Assembly: GCF_023242315.1 (NCBI RefSeq)
Contig: NZ_JALLIY010000016.1
Coordinates: 124,001 to 188,000 of the forward strand
DNA from: Pseudomonas sp. MWU13-2105
GTDB taxonomy: Bacteria; Pseudomonadota; Gammaproteobacteria; Pseudomonadales; Pseudomonadaceae
Direction: 5' to 3'
Length of the DNA stretch: 64,000 nucleotides
Positions 33,396-42,086 of the stretch are shown in pieces. The position numbers were made by a program, and so were the translations under genes. Within the stretch, counting starts at the first letter, position 1, and each line of letters starts with the position of its first letter. The notes under the pieces were generated by a model. That model searched no databases. It was not told the origin of the DNA and saw only the letters and a list, made by a program, of their open reading frames with translations.

Positions 33396-34418
33396 TCAGG
33401 GCTGCGCGGCCCCTTGCGCCCCGCGCGAACGAAAACTCCCGGGACTCTCCCCCGTCCACTGCTTGAACGCGCGGTGAAAGGCGCTGGGCTCGCGAAAGCC
33501 GACTTCCTGGGCGATATCGGCAATGCTCATGCTGGTACTGCGCAAGCGCTCGAAGGCGATGGCCCGACGCACCTCGTCCTTGATTTCCTGATAGGAAAAG
33601 CCCTCGCGCTGCAACGCCCGGCGCAGGCTGGCCTGGTGGATATCGAACTCCACCGCCAGTTGCTCCAGGGTCGGCCAATGGTCGTAGCCGCAGGCGCGCA
33701 AGCGCTGGTGCACCCGGGCGCTGAAACCCTCGCGATTGCGGAAACGGATAAACACCGACTGCGGTGCGTCGCGCAAAAAGGTGTAGAGCGACTTGCGGTC
33801 CTGCAGCACCGGCAAGCGCAGGTATTCGCGCTCGAATTCGATTTCGGTCACCGCCGCATCGAACTCCACGTAGGCCCCCCACAACAGGTGCTCGTCGCCA
33901 TGGGGCGGACGGGCATGGGCGAAACGGGCGCGGCTGATGGGAATGCGCCGCCCGGCCAGCCAGCACATCAGGCCGACGATCAGGATCAGGAAGGTTTCGG
34001 TGATCACCGCTTGCAGGTAGGGATCCGCGGTCTCGGTGCGCATAACCACGACCACCCGCTTGCCGCGGACCTGCACCTGGGCCTGGATATCGCGCAGGAA
34101 CAGGGCGAAATACTCCAGCGACAGGTCCAGGGCCTTGCCCACGGTTGGCGCCTGGATCAGTCCCCGGCAGATCAGGGCGAAGCTGCCGATGGGCATGCCG
34201 TGGGAGTCGAAGCCGAAAAACTCGTCGCCCAGCTCGCGGATCACCGTCAGCCAGAGTTGTGCCAACAGCTTCGGCGCGACTCGCTCGCCCAGTTCATCCA
34301 GGGAACGCTCGACAAAACCCGCCGCCTGCAACAGCTCGGCAATGCGCTGCGGCCGGTCGCGAAAACGCACCAGCAAGGCTTTGATGAAGTAGGACGACAC
34401 CGAATGTTTTTCTTTCAT
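33396..34418 (-). CDS. AraC-family regulator of the thiolase/dehydrogenase unit
   Basis: 340 residues. An N-terminal arabinose-binding-like domain (about 15-200) precedes a C-terminal double helix-turn-helix, with RRALQREGFSYQEIKDEVRR and ADIAQEVGFREPSAFHRAFK. This is the OruR/PhaR-like class that controls catabolic genes. It diverges from the thiolase at 34579. ATG 34418 is preferred; the TTG three codons upstream is less likely. No clear operator was found in the 160-bp gap. Confidence 0.88.
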   Translation of the reverse strand: MKEKHSVSSYFIKALLVRFRDRPQRIAELLQAAGFVERSLDELGERVAPKLLAQLWLTVIRELGDEFFGFDSHGMPIGSFALICRGLIQAPTVGKALDLSLEYFALFLRDIQAQVQVRGKRVVVVMRTETADPYLQAVITETFLILIVGLMCWLAGRRIPISRARFAHARPPHGDEHLLWGAYVEFDAAVTEIEFEREYLRLPVLQDRKSLYTFLRDAPQSVFIRFRNREGFSARVHQRLRACGYDHWPTLEQLAVEFDIHQASLRRALQREGFSYQEIKDEVRRAIAFERLRSTSMSIADIAQEVGFREPSAFHRAFKQWTGESPGSFRSRGAQGAAQP

Positions 34419-34578
34419 GAATCCCAAGCTGCGTATGGCAAAAAATCACAGGTTTACTGAACAGTTTCGGCATAGGCCGAGTGGCCGGGCACGTCCTAGA
34501 CTTGCATCACTGGATGCATTGCCTGCGCCTCAACCAGGATCATGCAGGCCGATCCCCACAATAATCAGGACTGCCCCC

Positions 34579-35760
34579 ATGTCAAAGCCCGAAGTGTATA
34601 TCGTCAGCGCCGCCCGTACCGCCATCGGCACCTTCGGCGGCGCGCTGAAAGACGTTCCCTTGAGCGAACTGGCCACTACCGCGGTCAAGGCCGCCCTGCA
34701 ACGCAGTGACGTCGATCCGGCGCGGGTCGGCCATGTGGTGATGGGCAACGTGATCCCCACTGACACCCAGGACGCCTACCTGTCCCGGGTCGCCGCGATC
34801 AACGCCGGTATCCCGAAGGAAACCCCGGCCTACAACGTCAACCGCCTCTGCGGTTCGGGTTTGCAGGCGATTGTCTCGGCGGCGCAGACCCTGCTGCTCG
34901 GCGACGCCGAGATCGCCATCGGTGCCGGCGCCGAATCCATGAGCCGCGGCCCCTACCTGCTGCCCTCGGCCCGCTGGGGCGCGCGCATGGGCAATGTGCA
35001 GGCCATCGACTATATGCTGGGCATTCTCCATGACCCGTTCCACGGCATCCACATGGGCATCACCGCCGAGAACATTGCCGAGCGCAACGGCATCACCCGG
35101 CAGATGCAGGACGCCCTGGCCCTGGAAGAACTACTGCGTGCCAGCCGCGCCATCGAGGAAGGCCGTTTCACCTCGCAGATCGTCCCGGTGGAAGTGCGCA
35201 GCCGCAAGGGTCCGCAACTGTTCAGCGTCGACGAGCACCCACGGGCCACTTCGCTGGAACAGCTTGGACAAATGCGCACCGCCTTCAAGAAGGACGGCAC
35301 CGTCACCGCCGGCAATGCCTCGGGCCTGAATGACGGCGCCGCCGCCCTGCTGCTGGCCACCGGCGCCGCGCTGCACAGCGACGGCCTGAAACCCCTGGCC
35401 CGCCTGGTGGCCTACGCCCATGCCGGGCTGGAACCGGAACTGATGGGCCTGGGCCCGATCCCGGCCACGCGCCTGGCGCTCAAGCGCGCCGGCCTGACGG
35501 TGGCCGACCTTGATGTGATCGAAGCCAACGTTGCCTTCGCCGCCCAGGCCTGCGCCGTCAGCCAGGAGCTGGACTTCGACCCGGCCAAGGTCAACCCCAA
35601 CGGTTCCGGGATTGCCCTGGGCCACCCGGTGGGCGCCACCGGCGCGATCATCGCCACCAAACTGATTCACGAACTGCATCGCACCGGCGGCCGCTACGGC
35701 CTGGCCACCATGTGCATCGGCGGTGGCCAAGGTATCGCCGTCATCTTCGAACGGGTTTAA
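34579..35760 (+). CDS. Thiolase (acetyl-CoA C-acyltransferase) with altered NEAFA motif
   Basis: 393 residues. Acyl cysteine C91 (NRLCGSGLQAI), GHPVGATG and CIGGGQG are intact. The usual NEAFAAQ reads NVAFAAQ, so the glutamate after the active-site asparagine is valine; the asparagine itself is kept. That differs from atoB in this window and may shift substrate range. ATG 34579 follows AGGA by nine bases. It is 12 bp before the dehydrogenase, with AraC divergent, so it probably acts in short-chain beta-oxidation or 3-hydroxyacid use. Confidence 0.9.
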   Translation: MSKPEVYIVSAARTAIGTFGGALKDVPLSELATTAVKAALQRSDVDPARVGHVVMGNVIPTDTQDAYLSRVAAINAGIPKETPAYNVNRLCGSGLQAIVSAAQTLLLGDAEIAIGAGAESMSRGPYLLPSARWGARMGNVQAIDYMLGILHDPFHGIHMGITAENIAERNGITRQMQDALALEELLRASRAIEEGRFTSQIVPVEVRSRKGPQLFSVDEHPRATSLEQLGQMRTAFKKDGTVTAGNASGLNDGAAALLLATGAALHSDGLKPLARLVAYAHAGLEPELMGLGPIPATRLALKRAGLTVADLDVIEANVAFAAQACAVSQELDFDPAKVNPNGSGIALGHPVGATGAIIATKLIHELHRTGGRYGLATMCIGGGQGIAVIFERV

Positions 35761-35772
35761 GGACTACAGAGC

Positions 35773-36627
35773 ATGAGTATTCAACGTATCGCCGTGATCG
35801 GCGCCGGCATCATGGGCAACGGGATTGCCCAGGTCTGTGCGGTGGCGGGTCTCGAAGTGTCGCTGATCGACGTTTCGCAGCAGGCCCTGGACAAAGGCCT
35901 GGCGACCCTGACCGGCAACCTCGACCGGCAAGTGCGCAAAGCGGTGATTTCAGAAGACGACAAGCAGGCCGCCCTCGGCCGCATCAGCCTGAGTACCGAC
36001 TACGCCGTGCTGGCCCGGGCTGAACTGGTGATCGAGGCGGCCACGGAAAACCTCGAGCTGAAAAAACGCATTCTCAAGCAGGTCGCCGAAGTGGCCAGCA
36101 CCGAGTGCATTATCGCCACCAACACTTCATCGCTGTCGATCACCGAGCTGGCGGCGGCGATCGACCAGCCCGGACGCTTTATCGGCCTGCACTTCTTCAA
36201 CCCGGTGCCGATGATGGGCCTGCTGGAAGTCATCCGTGGCCTGCAGACCGACGATGCCACCCATGCCCAGGCCGTGGCCCTGGCCGAACGGATCGGCAAG
36301 ACCGCCGTCACCGCCCGCAACCGTCCGGGCTTCGTGGTCAACCGCATCCTCTGCCCGATGATCAACGAAGCCATCTTCGTGCTCCAGGAAGACCTGGCCA
36401 GCGCCGAGGATATCGACGCCGGCATGCAGTTGGGCTGCAACCAGCCGATAGGCCCGCTGGCCCTGGCCGACCTGATCGGCCTGGACACCTTGCTGGCAAT
36501 CATGGAAAGCCTGCACTCGGGCTTCGACGAGCCCAAGTACCGCCCGGCGCAGTTGCTCAAGGAAATGGTTGCCGCCGGCTATCTGGGCCGTAAAAGCGGT
36601 CGCGGCTTCTACACCTACGAGCGCTGA
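35773..36627 (+). CDS. 3-hydroxybutyryl-CoA dehydrogenase (short-chain 3-hydroxyacyl-CoA dehydrogenase)
   Basis: 284 residues, the length of the single-function enzyme. NAD site IAVIGAGIMGNGIAQV at the N-terminus, catalytic H140 in GLHFFNPVPMMGLLEV with a partner glutamate downstream, and NRPGFVVNRIL joining to the C-terminal domain that ends LGRKSGRGFY. It oxidises 3-hydroxybutyryl-CoA to acetoacetyl-CoA for the preceding thiolase. 12 bp after the thiolase and 5 bp before a TetR gene: one operon. Confidence 0.93.
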   Translation: MSIQRIAVIGAGIMGNGIAQVCAVAGLEVSLIDVSQQALDKGLATLTGNLDRQVRKAVISEDDKQAALGRISLSTDYAVLARAELVIEAATENLELKKRILKQVAEVASTECIIATNTSSLSITELAAAIDQPGRFIGLHFFNPVPMMGLLEVIRGLQTDDATHAQAVALAERIGKTAVTARNRPGFVVNRILCPMINEAIFVLQEDLASAEDIDAGMQLGCNQPIGPLALADLIGLDTLLAIMESLHSGFDEPKYRPAQLLKEMVAAGYLGRKSGRGFYTYER

Positions 36628-36632
36628 TTGCC

Positions 36633-37259
36633 ATGCCCCGCAGCGCCCTCGCCGCCATGCCTGAAGCCGAGCTTCAGGCCAGGACCTCGCGTCATCTGGA
36701 AACCCGCGAAAAAGCCGTGGCGCTGTTTGCCCGCCGCGGCTTCGCCCAGGTGGGCCTGCGGGAGCTGGCCGGGCACCTGGGCATCCAGGCGGGCTCGATC
36801 TACAACCATATCGAGAGTAAGCAGGCCTTGCTCTTCGAACTGATCGAGAGCCTGCACCTGGAGCTACTGGGGATCGTCACGCAACCGGTGCGCAGCGCGC
36901 GCTCGGCGGAGAAACGTCTGAACGAGTTGATCGCCGCGCACCTGGACCTGCATCGCGCCAAGGGCGATTTCTTCCGGGTCGCCGAACATGAGTTCCACTG
37001 CCTGGAAGCGGCGCACCAGGCGGCGATCCTGGTCTTGCGCAGGCGTTATGAGAGTCATCTGGTCAAGTTGCTGGGGCCGTTGGGGTTGTCAACCGATGCC
37101 AGCCTGGCCCTGACCACCGTGCGCACCTTTCTCTGCCTGCTGAACAACCTGCCGGCCTGGACCGAGGAAGCCGGGCTGGATGCGGCGACGTATCGGGCGT
37201 TGATGCACAATATCGCGCTGGGGGCGGTCAAGGGCGCGCTGATAAAGCCGCCGCTGTAG
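36633..37259 (+). CDS. TetR-family regulator cotranscribed with the beta-oxidation pair
   Basis: 208 residues. Helix-turn-helix at about 25-65: AVALFARRGFAQVGLRELAGH, then LGIQAGSIYNHIESKQ. The C-terminal domain is alpha-helical. It begins 5 bp after the dehydrogenase stop and so is coexpressed. It may report acyl-CoA levels, as other TetR proteins in fatty acid operons do; this is inferred from context. A REP pair follows. Confidence 0.88.
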   Translation: MPRSALAAMPEAELQARTSRHLETREKAVALFARRGFAQVGLRELAGHLGIQAGSIYNHIESKQALLFELIESLHLELLGIVTQPVRSARSAEKRLNELIAAHLDLHRAKGDFFRVAEHEFHCLEAAHQAAILVLRRRYESHLVKLLGPLGLSTDASLALTTVRTFLCLLNNLPAWTEEAGLDAATYRALMHNIALGAVKGALIKPPL

Positions 37260-37280
37260 GAACTGCCGGTCGACGCTCAA

Positions 37281-37351
37281 TTGCCGGCGATGGCGACCGA
37301 ACAGGCGACGCAAGACTCACGGGCCCCATCGCCGGCAAGCCGGCTCCTACA
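37281..37351. repeat. Inverted REP pair (BIME)
   Basis: TTGCCGGCGATGG at 37281 and CATCGCCGGCAAGCCGGC ending near 37351 are oppositely oriented copies of the same REP element, able to fold into a long stem between two converging genes. Confidence 0.75.
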
Positions 37352-37381
37352 GGGGTTGCGGTGTATCCAAGACCGGGGGCG

Positions 37382-37732
37382 TTACAGGCAGGTCGCCACC
37401 GCCGCCAGCCTTCTTGCGCCAATCGGCTTGCTGGTGGTCGCGTAGTAGTCGACTACCGTGCCCTCGCCCTCCTGGCGTATATCGGCAAAGAACTCCGAAC
37501 CCCGGGTATAAACGGTCGAGCCGCTCTTGTAGCCGGGTTGCAGATAAGCCGCCGCATCGACACCGAATACCGCTTCTTCCTGCCAGGAAAACTGGATGCA
37601 CTGGGCAACGACATTCTCGGCCTTGCTCGAGGTGAAGCTCTTGGTCGGCCCGGTGCTGCGGGTCTGGTTCATGGCCGGGCCCATGCAGCCCGCCAATGCC
37701 AATACCGCCAACGCCCCGATTAACATCCGCAT
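37382..37732 (-). CDS. Small conserved lipoprotein
   Basis: 116 residues. ATG 37732 opens a lipoprotein signal peptide with lipobox LAGC; C16 is acylated. The mature part is soluble, with two further cysteines (AQCIQFSW and AATCL). FSWQEEAVFGVDAAAYLQPGYK and VDYYATTSKP suggest a small beta domain. I do not know the function. It is transcribed leftward, as a single gene upstream of the REP pair. Confidence 0.75.
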   Translation of the reverse strand: MRMLIGALAVLALAGCMGPAMNQTRSTGPTKSFTSSKAENVVAQCIQFSWQEEAVFGVDAAAYLQPGYKSGSTVYTRGSEFFADIRQEGEGTVVDYYATTSKPIGARRLAAVATCL

Positions 37733-37812
37733 GACCGTTCCCTGCCGAAAAAAGAAGCGACTTTAGCACTGTGGCGGTCCAATACGAATCACTACTCGTG
37801 CAAGACCGTCGT

Positions 37813-39423
37813 TCAGGCATCCTCGAGAATCAGATCCGCCCCCTTCTCCGCCACCATCAGCACCGCCGCATGGGTATTGCCCGACGTCACGTTGGGGAAG
37901 ATCGACGCATCGACAATCCGCAGCCCCTTCATCCCATGCACCTTCAGGCGCTTGTCGACCACCGACACCTGCGGGTCCGAACCCATCGCGCAGGAACCAC
38001 ACAGGTGATAGATCGACCCGCTGTTCTCGCGAAAATACTCCAGCATCGCCGCGTCGTCATTCACCGCCTTGCCGGGCAACACTTCATCGACCGTGATCGC
38101 CCGCAACGCTGGCGCCTGCATGATCTTGCGAATCAGCCGGCTGCCCTGCAATACCTCGTCGATGTCCTTCTCGGTGCTCAGGTAGTTCGGGTCGATCAGC
38201 GCCGCATCCGTCGGGTTCTTCGAGGCGATCCGCACGCTGCCGCGACTGGTCGGCCGGCAGGGGTTGAAGCACAGCAGGAAGCCCGAATAGGGTTCCGGCT
38301 TGAGACTCGCCTTGTTGTTCTTCGGAATCTGGTACGACAAGGGGTTGAAGTACATCTGCAGGTTCGGATGCGCCTGCTCTTCATTGCCACGGAAAAACCC
38401 GCCGGCCTGGTTCACGCTCATGGCCAACGCGCCCTTGCGGGTCAGCAGGTATTGCAGGCCCAGCTTGAGCTGGCCGAACAAGGAGCCCAGCTCATCGTTC
38501 AAGGTCGGGATATTGGCCTTGTAGTAGTAGCTCACACACAGGTGGTCCTGCAGGTTCTGCCCCACCGCAGGCAGGTGCTTGACCAGCGGCACCCGGTGTT
38601 CGCTGAGCAGTGTCTGCTCGCCGACCCCGGACAGTTGCAGGATCTTCGGCGTATCCACCGCACCGGCACACAGGATCACTTCCTTGTTGGCCTTGAACGA
38701 ACGCGCCACGCCGTGCTGGCTGATGGAAATGCCGATGGCCCGCAGGTCGTTGTCGAACAGCACCCGGTCCACCAGCGCATGGTGCTCGACGGTGAGGTTC
38801 GGCCGACTCAGGGCCGGGTGCAGGTGGGCGAAGCTGCTGGAGCTGCGCTGGCCGTTGCGGGTATTGACGTCGTAGACCCCCGCCCCTTCGAACTTCGGCC
38901 CGTTGAAGTCGTCGCTGCGCTGGTAACCCAGTTGCTCGCAGCCCTTGAGGAACACATCGCAGATCGGGTGCGTATGCCCCTGCATCGGCGTGATGCTGAT
39001 CGGCCCGCTGCCGCCGTGGTATTCGGTATCGCCCAGCGGGTGATTTTCCAGCTTGCGGAAATACGGCAGCACATCCTTGAACGCCCAGCCGTCATTGCCG
39101 TTGGCCGCCCAGTCATCGAAGTCATGGGCCTGGCCACGCACATAGACCATAGCGTTGATCGAGCCCGAACCGCCCTGGACCTTGCCCCGGGGGGCGTAGA
39201 TTTCCCGGTTGTGCAGTTGCTTCTGCGGCTGGCTGTAGTACATCCAGTTGAAGGTCGGGTTGTAATACATCTTGGCGAAACCGACCGGGATCTTGAACCA
39301 GAACGAGGCGTCCTTGCCGCCCGCTTCCAGCAACAGGACCGTGTATTTCCCCGAAGCCGACAAGCGGTTGGCGAGGATGCAACCGGCGGCGCCCGCGCCG
39401 GCGATGATGTAGTCGTATGTCAT
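37813..39423 (-). CDS. GMC-family FAD oxidoreductase (choline/alcohol dehydrogenase-like)
   Basis: 536 residues. FAD motif YIIAGAGAAGCILANRLS, second GMC signature in YAPRGKVQGGSGSINAMVY, and GDPAL-type C-terminal region ending SGNTHAAVLMVAEKGADLI with the catalytic histidine. It should oxidise an alcohol, passing electrons to the chain or to oxygen. The longer frame beyond 39423 is a shadow of the next gene. It is the last gene of the leftward operon behind the aldehyde dehydrogenase, MFS importer and enolase-type enzyme. Confidence 0.93.
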   Translation of the reverse strand: MTYDYIIAGAGAAGCILANRLSASGKYTVLLLEAGGKDASFWFKIPVGFAKMYYNPTFNWMYYSQPQKQLHNREIYAPRGKVQGGSGSINAMVYVRGQAHDFDDWAANGNDGWAFKDVLPYFRKLENHPLGDTEYHGGSGPISITPMQGHTHPICDVFLKGCEQLGYQRSDDFNGPKFEGAGVYDVNTRNGQRSSSSFAHLHPALSRPNLTVEHHALVDRVLFDNDLRAIGISISQHGVARSFKANKEVILCAGAVDTPKILQLSGVGEQTLLSEHRVPLVKHLPAVGQNLQDHLCVSYYYKANIPTLNDELGSLFGQLKLGLQYLLTRKGALAMSVNQAGGFFRGNEEQAHPNLQMYFNPLSYQIPKNNKASLKPEPYSGFLLCFNPCRPTSRGSVRIASKNPTDAALIDPNYLSTEKDIDEVLQGSRLIRKIMQAPALRAITVDEVLPGKAVNDDAAMLEYFRENSGSIYHLCGSCAMGSDPQVSVVDKRLKVHGMKGLRIVDASIFPNVTSGNTHAAVLMVAEKGADLILEDA

Positions 39424-39479
39424 GCAGGTTACCGCTGATTCGTTGAAAACGCCGCCCTGTCCCAGGGCGGCAGGATGGC

Positions 39480-40697
39480 TCAGCCCCTGGCCGGCGACGT
39501 GTCTTTCACATCGGCGGGGGTCGGCGCCATTTGCAGGTGCAGCCGCTGGCCGGTGTAGGGCGTGTGCTGGCGCACCACGTCCATGTTCAGCTCGACGCCA
39601 AGGCCCGGCTCGCTGGACGGGATGATGTAGCCGTCTTCCCATTGCAGCGGCTTGGTCAGCACTTCGGCGTGGAAACCGCCCCAGGTCATGATGCTTTCCT
39701 GGATCAGGAAGTTCGGCGTGCAGGTCGCCAGCTGGAAGCTGGCCGCGGCGCCGATCGGGCCGTTGTACAGGTGCGGGGCGATCTGCGCGTAGTAGGCCTC
39801 GGCCATGCTGGCGATCTTCTTGGCTTCCAGCAGGCCGCCGCAGCGCGCCACGTTCATCTGCAGGATCGACGCGCCGCCGGCCTGCAGCAGCTTGAAGAAC
39901 TCGTACTTGGTGGTCAGCCGCTCGCCGGTGGCAATCGGGATCGTGGTCTTGGCCGCCACTTGCGCCATGGCTTCTTCCTGGCCCGGCGGTACCGGCTCCT
40001 CGAACCACAGCGGATCGTATTTTTCCAGGCGCTTGGCCAGGCGAATCGCCGAGGACGGCACCATCTGCCCGTGGGTGCCGAACAGCAGGTCGCACTTGTC
40101 ACCCACCGCTTCGCGGATCTTGCGGCAGAAGGTTTCGCAGCGCTCCAGCACTTCCAGGGAAATCTGGTGGCCGGAATAGGCGGTGTAAGGCCCGGCCGGG
40201 TCGAACTTCACGGCGGTGAAGCCCAGCTTCATGTTCTCTACCGCGCATTCGGCGGCCAGGTCCGGGTCGTCGTAGTCATACTCGCCACGGCTGTTGACCG
40301 GGTACAGGTAGGTGTAGGAACGCAGACGCTCGTTGACCTTGCCGCCCAGCAGCTCATACACCGGCTTGTTCGCCGCCTTGCCGATGATGTCCCAGCAGGC
40401 CATCTCCAGGCCGCTGACCACGCCCATCATGGTCAGATCCGGACGTTGGGTGAAACCGCTGGAATAGGCCTGGCGGAAGAAGCGCTCGATATGGTGCGGG
40501 TCCTGGTCCTGCAGGTAGCGTTCGAACACGTCCTCGATGATCGGCACCATGGCCTTGGGCCCGAAGGTGGCGGCGTAGATCTCGCCGACGCCCTCGATGC
40601 CGCAGGCGGTCTTGAGCTTGACGAACAGCCAGTACATGCCGCCGATATGCGGCGGCGGTACGGCGACGATATGGGTTTCCAGGGAGACGATTTTCAT
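39480..40697 (-). CDS. Mandelate racemase/muconate lactonizing enzyme-family protein (enolase superfamily)
   Basis: 405 residues. An N-terminal capping domain is followed by the barrel with AVKFDPAG (lysine of the KxK type), LLFGTHGQM, LWFEEPVPPGQ and ATGERL, which hold the metal acids. FGTHGQ in place of the usual D-x-N at the first metal strand, and NVARCGG later, resemble acid-sugar dehydratases such as galactonate or gluconate dehydratases. Exact substrate cannot be read. The MFS stop is 1 bp upstream, so they are tightly coupled. It probably dehydrates the acid made by the two dehydrogenases. Confidence 0.88.
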   Translation of the reverse strand: MKIVSLETHIVAVPPPHIGGMYWLFVKLKTACGIEGVGEIYAATFGPKAMVPIIEDVFERYLQDQDPHHIERFFRQAYSSGFTQRPDLTMMGVVSGLEMACWDIIGKAANKPVYELLGGKVNERLRSYTYLYPVNSRGEYDYDDPDLAAECAVENMKLGFTAVKFDPAGPYTAYSGHQISLEVLERCETFCRKIREAVGDKCDLLFGTHGQMVPSSAIRLAKRLEKYDPLWFEEPVPPGQEEAMAQVAAKTTIPIATGERLTTKYEFFKLLQAGGASILQMNVARCGGLLEAKKIASMAEAYYAQIAPHLYNGPIGAAASFQLATCTPNFLIQESIMTWGGFHAEVLTKPLQWEDGYIIPSSEPGLGVELNMDVVRQHTPYTGQRLHLQMAPTPADVKDTSPARG

Positions 40698-40698
40698 A

Positions 40699-41997
40699 TC
40701 AGGCACCTGCCTTTTTATTGACCAGCGCACGCAGCGCCAGGGCCGCCAGGGTTCCAAGCCCGCCGATAAAGGCGATGTAGCCGAAATAGAGCTTGTAACC
40801 CAGGGCGCCAGGGAAGTTTTCCGTGAGATAGCCATTGATCAACGGGATAAAGGTGTCCGGCAGGTAGCCGACCACCGAGACAATGCCGATGGCCAGGCCG
40901 GTGATCCGCAACGGGATCTTGCAGGTGTCGAGGATCGCCCAGTACAACCCGCGAATGGCGTAGGTCATCAGGCCGATAAAGATCACCGTGGCCACCAGCA
41001 AGCCGATACTGCCCAGTACCGGGAAGACGATCAGCCCGAGGATGCCGAGGGTCGCCAGCAGCAGCGCAAGGATCAACACCGAGATATTCGAGAACTTGTC
41101 ACCCAGGTAGCCGCCACCGAGACCGCCGATGGGGCGCATCCACAACTTGATGGTGGTGATGGTGCCGGCCATGACCGCGGTCATGCCGCTGCCTTGCAGG
41201 TAGTCGGAGAAGCTGTAGGTGGCCCAGAAGATGTGATAGCCGCAGAACACGATGGCGGTCACCAGCCACAACTCGGGGATCTTCACCAGGAAGGCCAGGT
41301 CGCCGAGCAGACTGTGTGAGGCCTTTTCTTCCCGGGTTTCAACGGCCGCCACGGACTTGGGGTCCTTGAGCGAAACCAGCACGCAACCGATGGCGATACA
41401 GGTAAAGGAGTACAGGTAGACCACATGCTTGAAGCCTTCTGCCGCCGACTCGCTGCGGGTTTCGGTGGCGTAGGCGAACAACCCCAGCGCCACGGTGGCG
41501 AGCATGGCTTCCACCAGGCCGCGACCGCCATCGAGGATGCCGAAGAAACGCCCCTGCTCGGAGGCCTCGGCGATCATCTTGACCCGCTTGAGCACCGAGG
41601 CCCAGAAGGTCAGGCCGGTGGTCAGGCCCCAGCAGCCGAAGATGATCATCAGGCCGGTCATCGGCGGTGCGGTGGAGTACCAGATCCCCAGCAGGCCGGT
41701 GGCCACCAGCGAGAAGAAGATCAGGAAGCGCGGTGCCAGGCGATCCGCCAGCCAGCCGCTGGGCAGGTAGCTGAGCAGGAAGATGGTACCGAGCATCGAG
41801 TACAGGTAGCCCAGCTCGCTGTGGTTGATATGGAACACTTCGAGCATGGTGGTCTGGTAGACCTGGCGCAGGTAGAGGATCGGGTAGATCGCCCCGGCGG
41901 CCAGCACCAGCAACATCAGTTGGAAATAACGACTGCCCTTGTCGCTTTTGGCGGACGTGGCGGCGGCGTGAACCTGGACAACAGCAGGCTTGGACAT
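40699..41997 (-). CDS. MFS transporter (12 membrane helices), catabolic operon
   Basis: 432 residues, with about 12 hydrophobic helices. The MFS loop 2-3 signature is GWLADRLAPRFLIF. SEQGRFFGILDGGRGLVEAM between helices 4 and 5 resembles the YihN and hexose-phosphate/OFA-like branch. GAGG 9 bases upstream of ATG 41997 sets the start. In the operon it lies between the aldehyde dehydrogenase (89 bp away) and the enolase-type enzyme (1 bp), so it probably imports their substrate. Confidence 0.9.
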   Translation of the reverse strand: MSKPAVVQVHAAATSAKSDKGSRYFQLMLLVLAAGAIYPILYLRQVYQTTMLEVFHINHSELGYLYSMLGTIFLLSYLPSGWLADRLAPRFLIFFSLVATGLLGIWYSTAPPMTGLMIIFGCWGLTTGLTFWASVLKRVKMIAEASEQGRFFGILDGGRGLVEAMLATVALGLFAYATETRSESAAEGFKHVVYLYSFTCIAIGCVLVSLKDPKSVAAVETREEKASHSLLGDLAFLVKIPELWLVTAIVFCGYHIFWATYSFSDYLQGSGMTAVMAGTITTIKLWMRPIGGLGGGYLGDKFSNISVLILALLLATLGILGLIVFPVLGSIGLLVATVIFIGLMTYAIRGLYWAILDTCKIPLRITGLAIGIVSVVGYLPDTFIPLINGYLTENFPGALGYKLYFGYIAFIGGLGTLAALALRALVNKKAGA

Positions 41998-42086
41998 GAA
42001 CGGGGACCTCGGGCGATCCGGCAATGCACGGTCGCCCCTCTCTATCGATTGTTGTTATTGGAATAGCGTGTCGGGTAAAGCCTGTC

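Noticed and set aside
37771..39438. 555-codon rightward frame opposite the GMC gene
   Set aside because: High-GC antisense shadow rich in His, Gln and Arg; the leftward frame carries all GMC motifs.
39424..40095. N-terminal extension of the GMC oxidoreductase frame
   Set aside because: It lies within the enolase-superfamily gene in another frame, and the FAD motif begins directly at the ATG at 39423.
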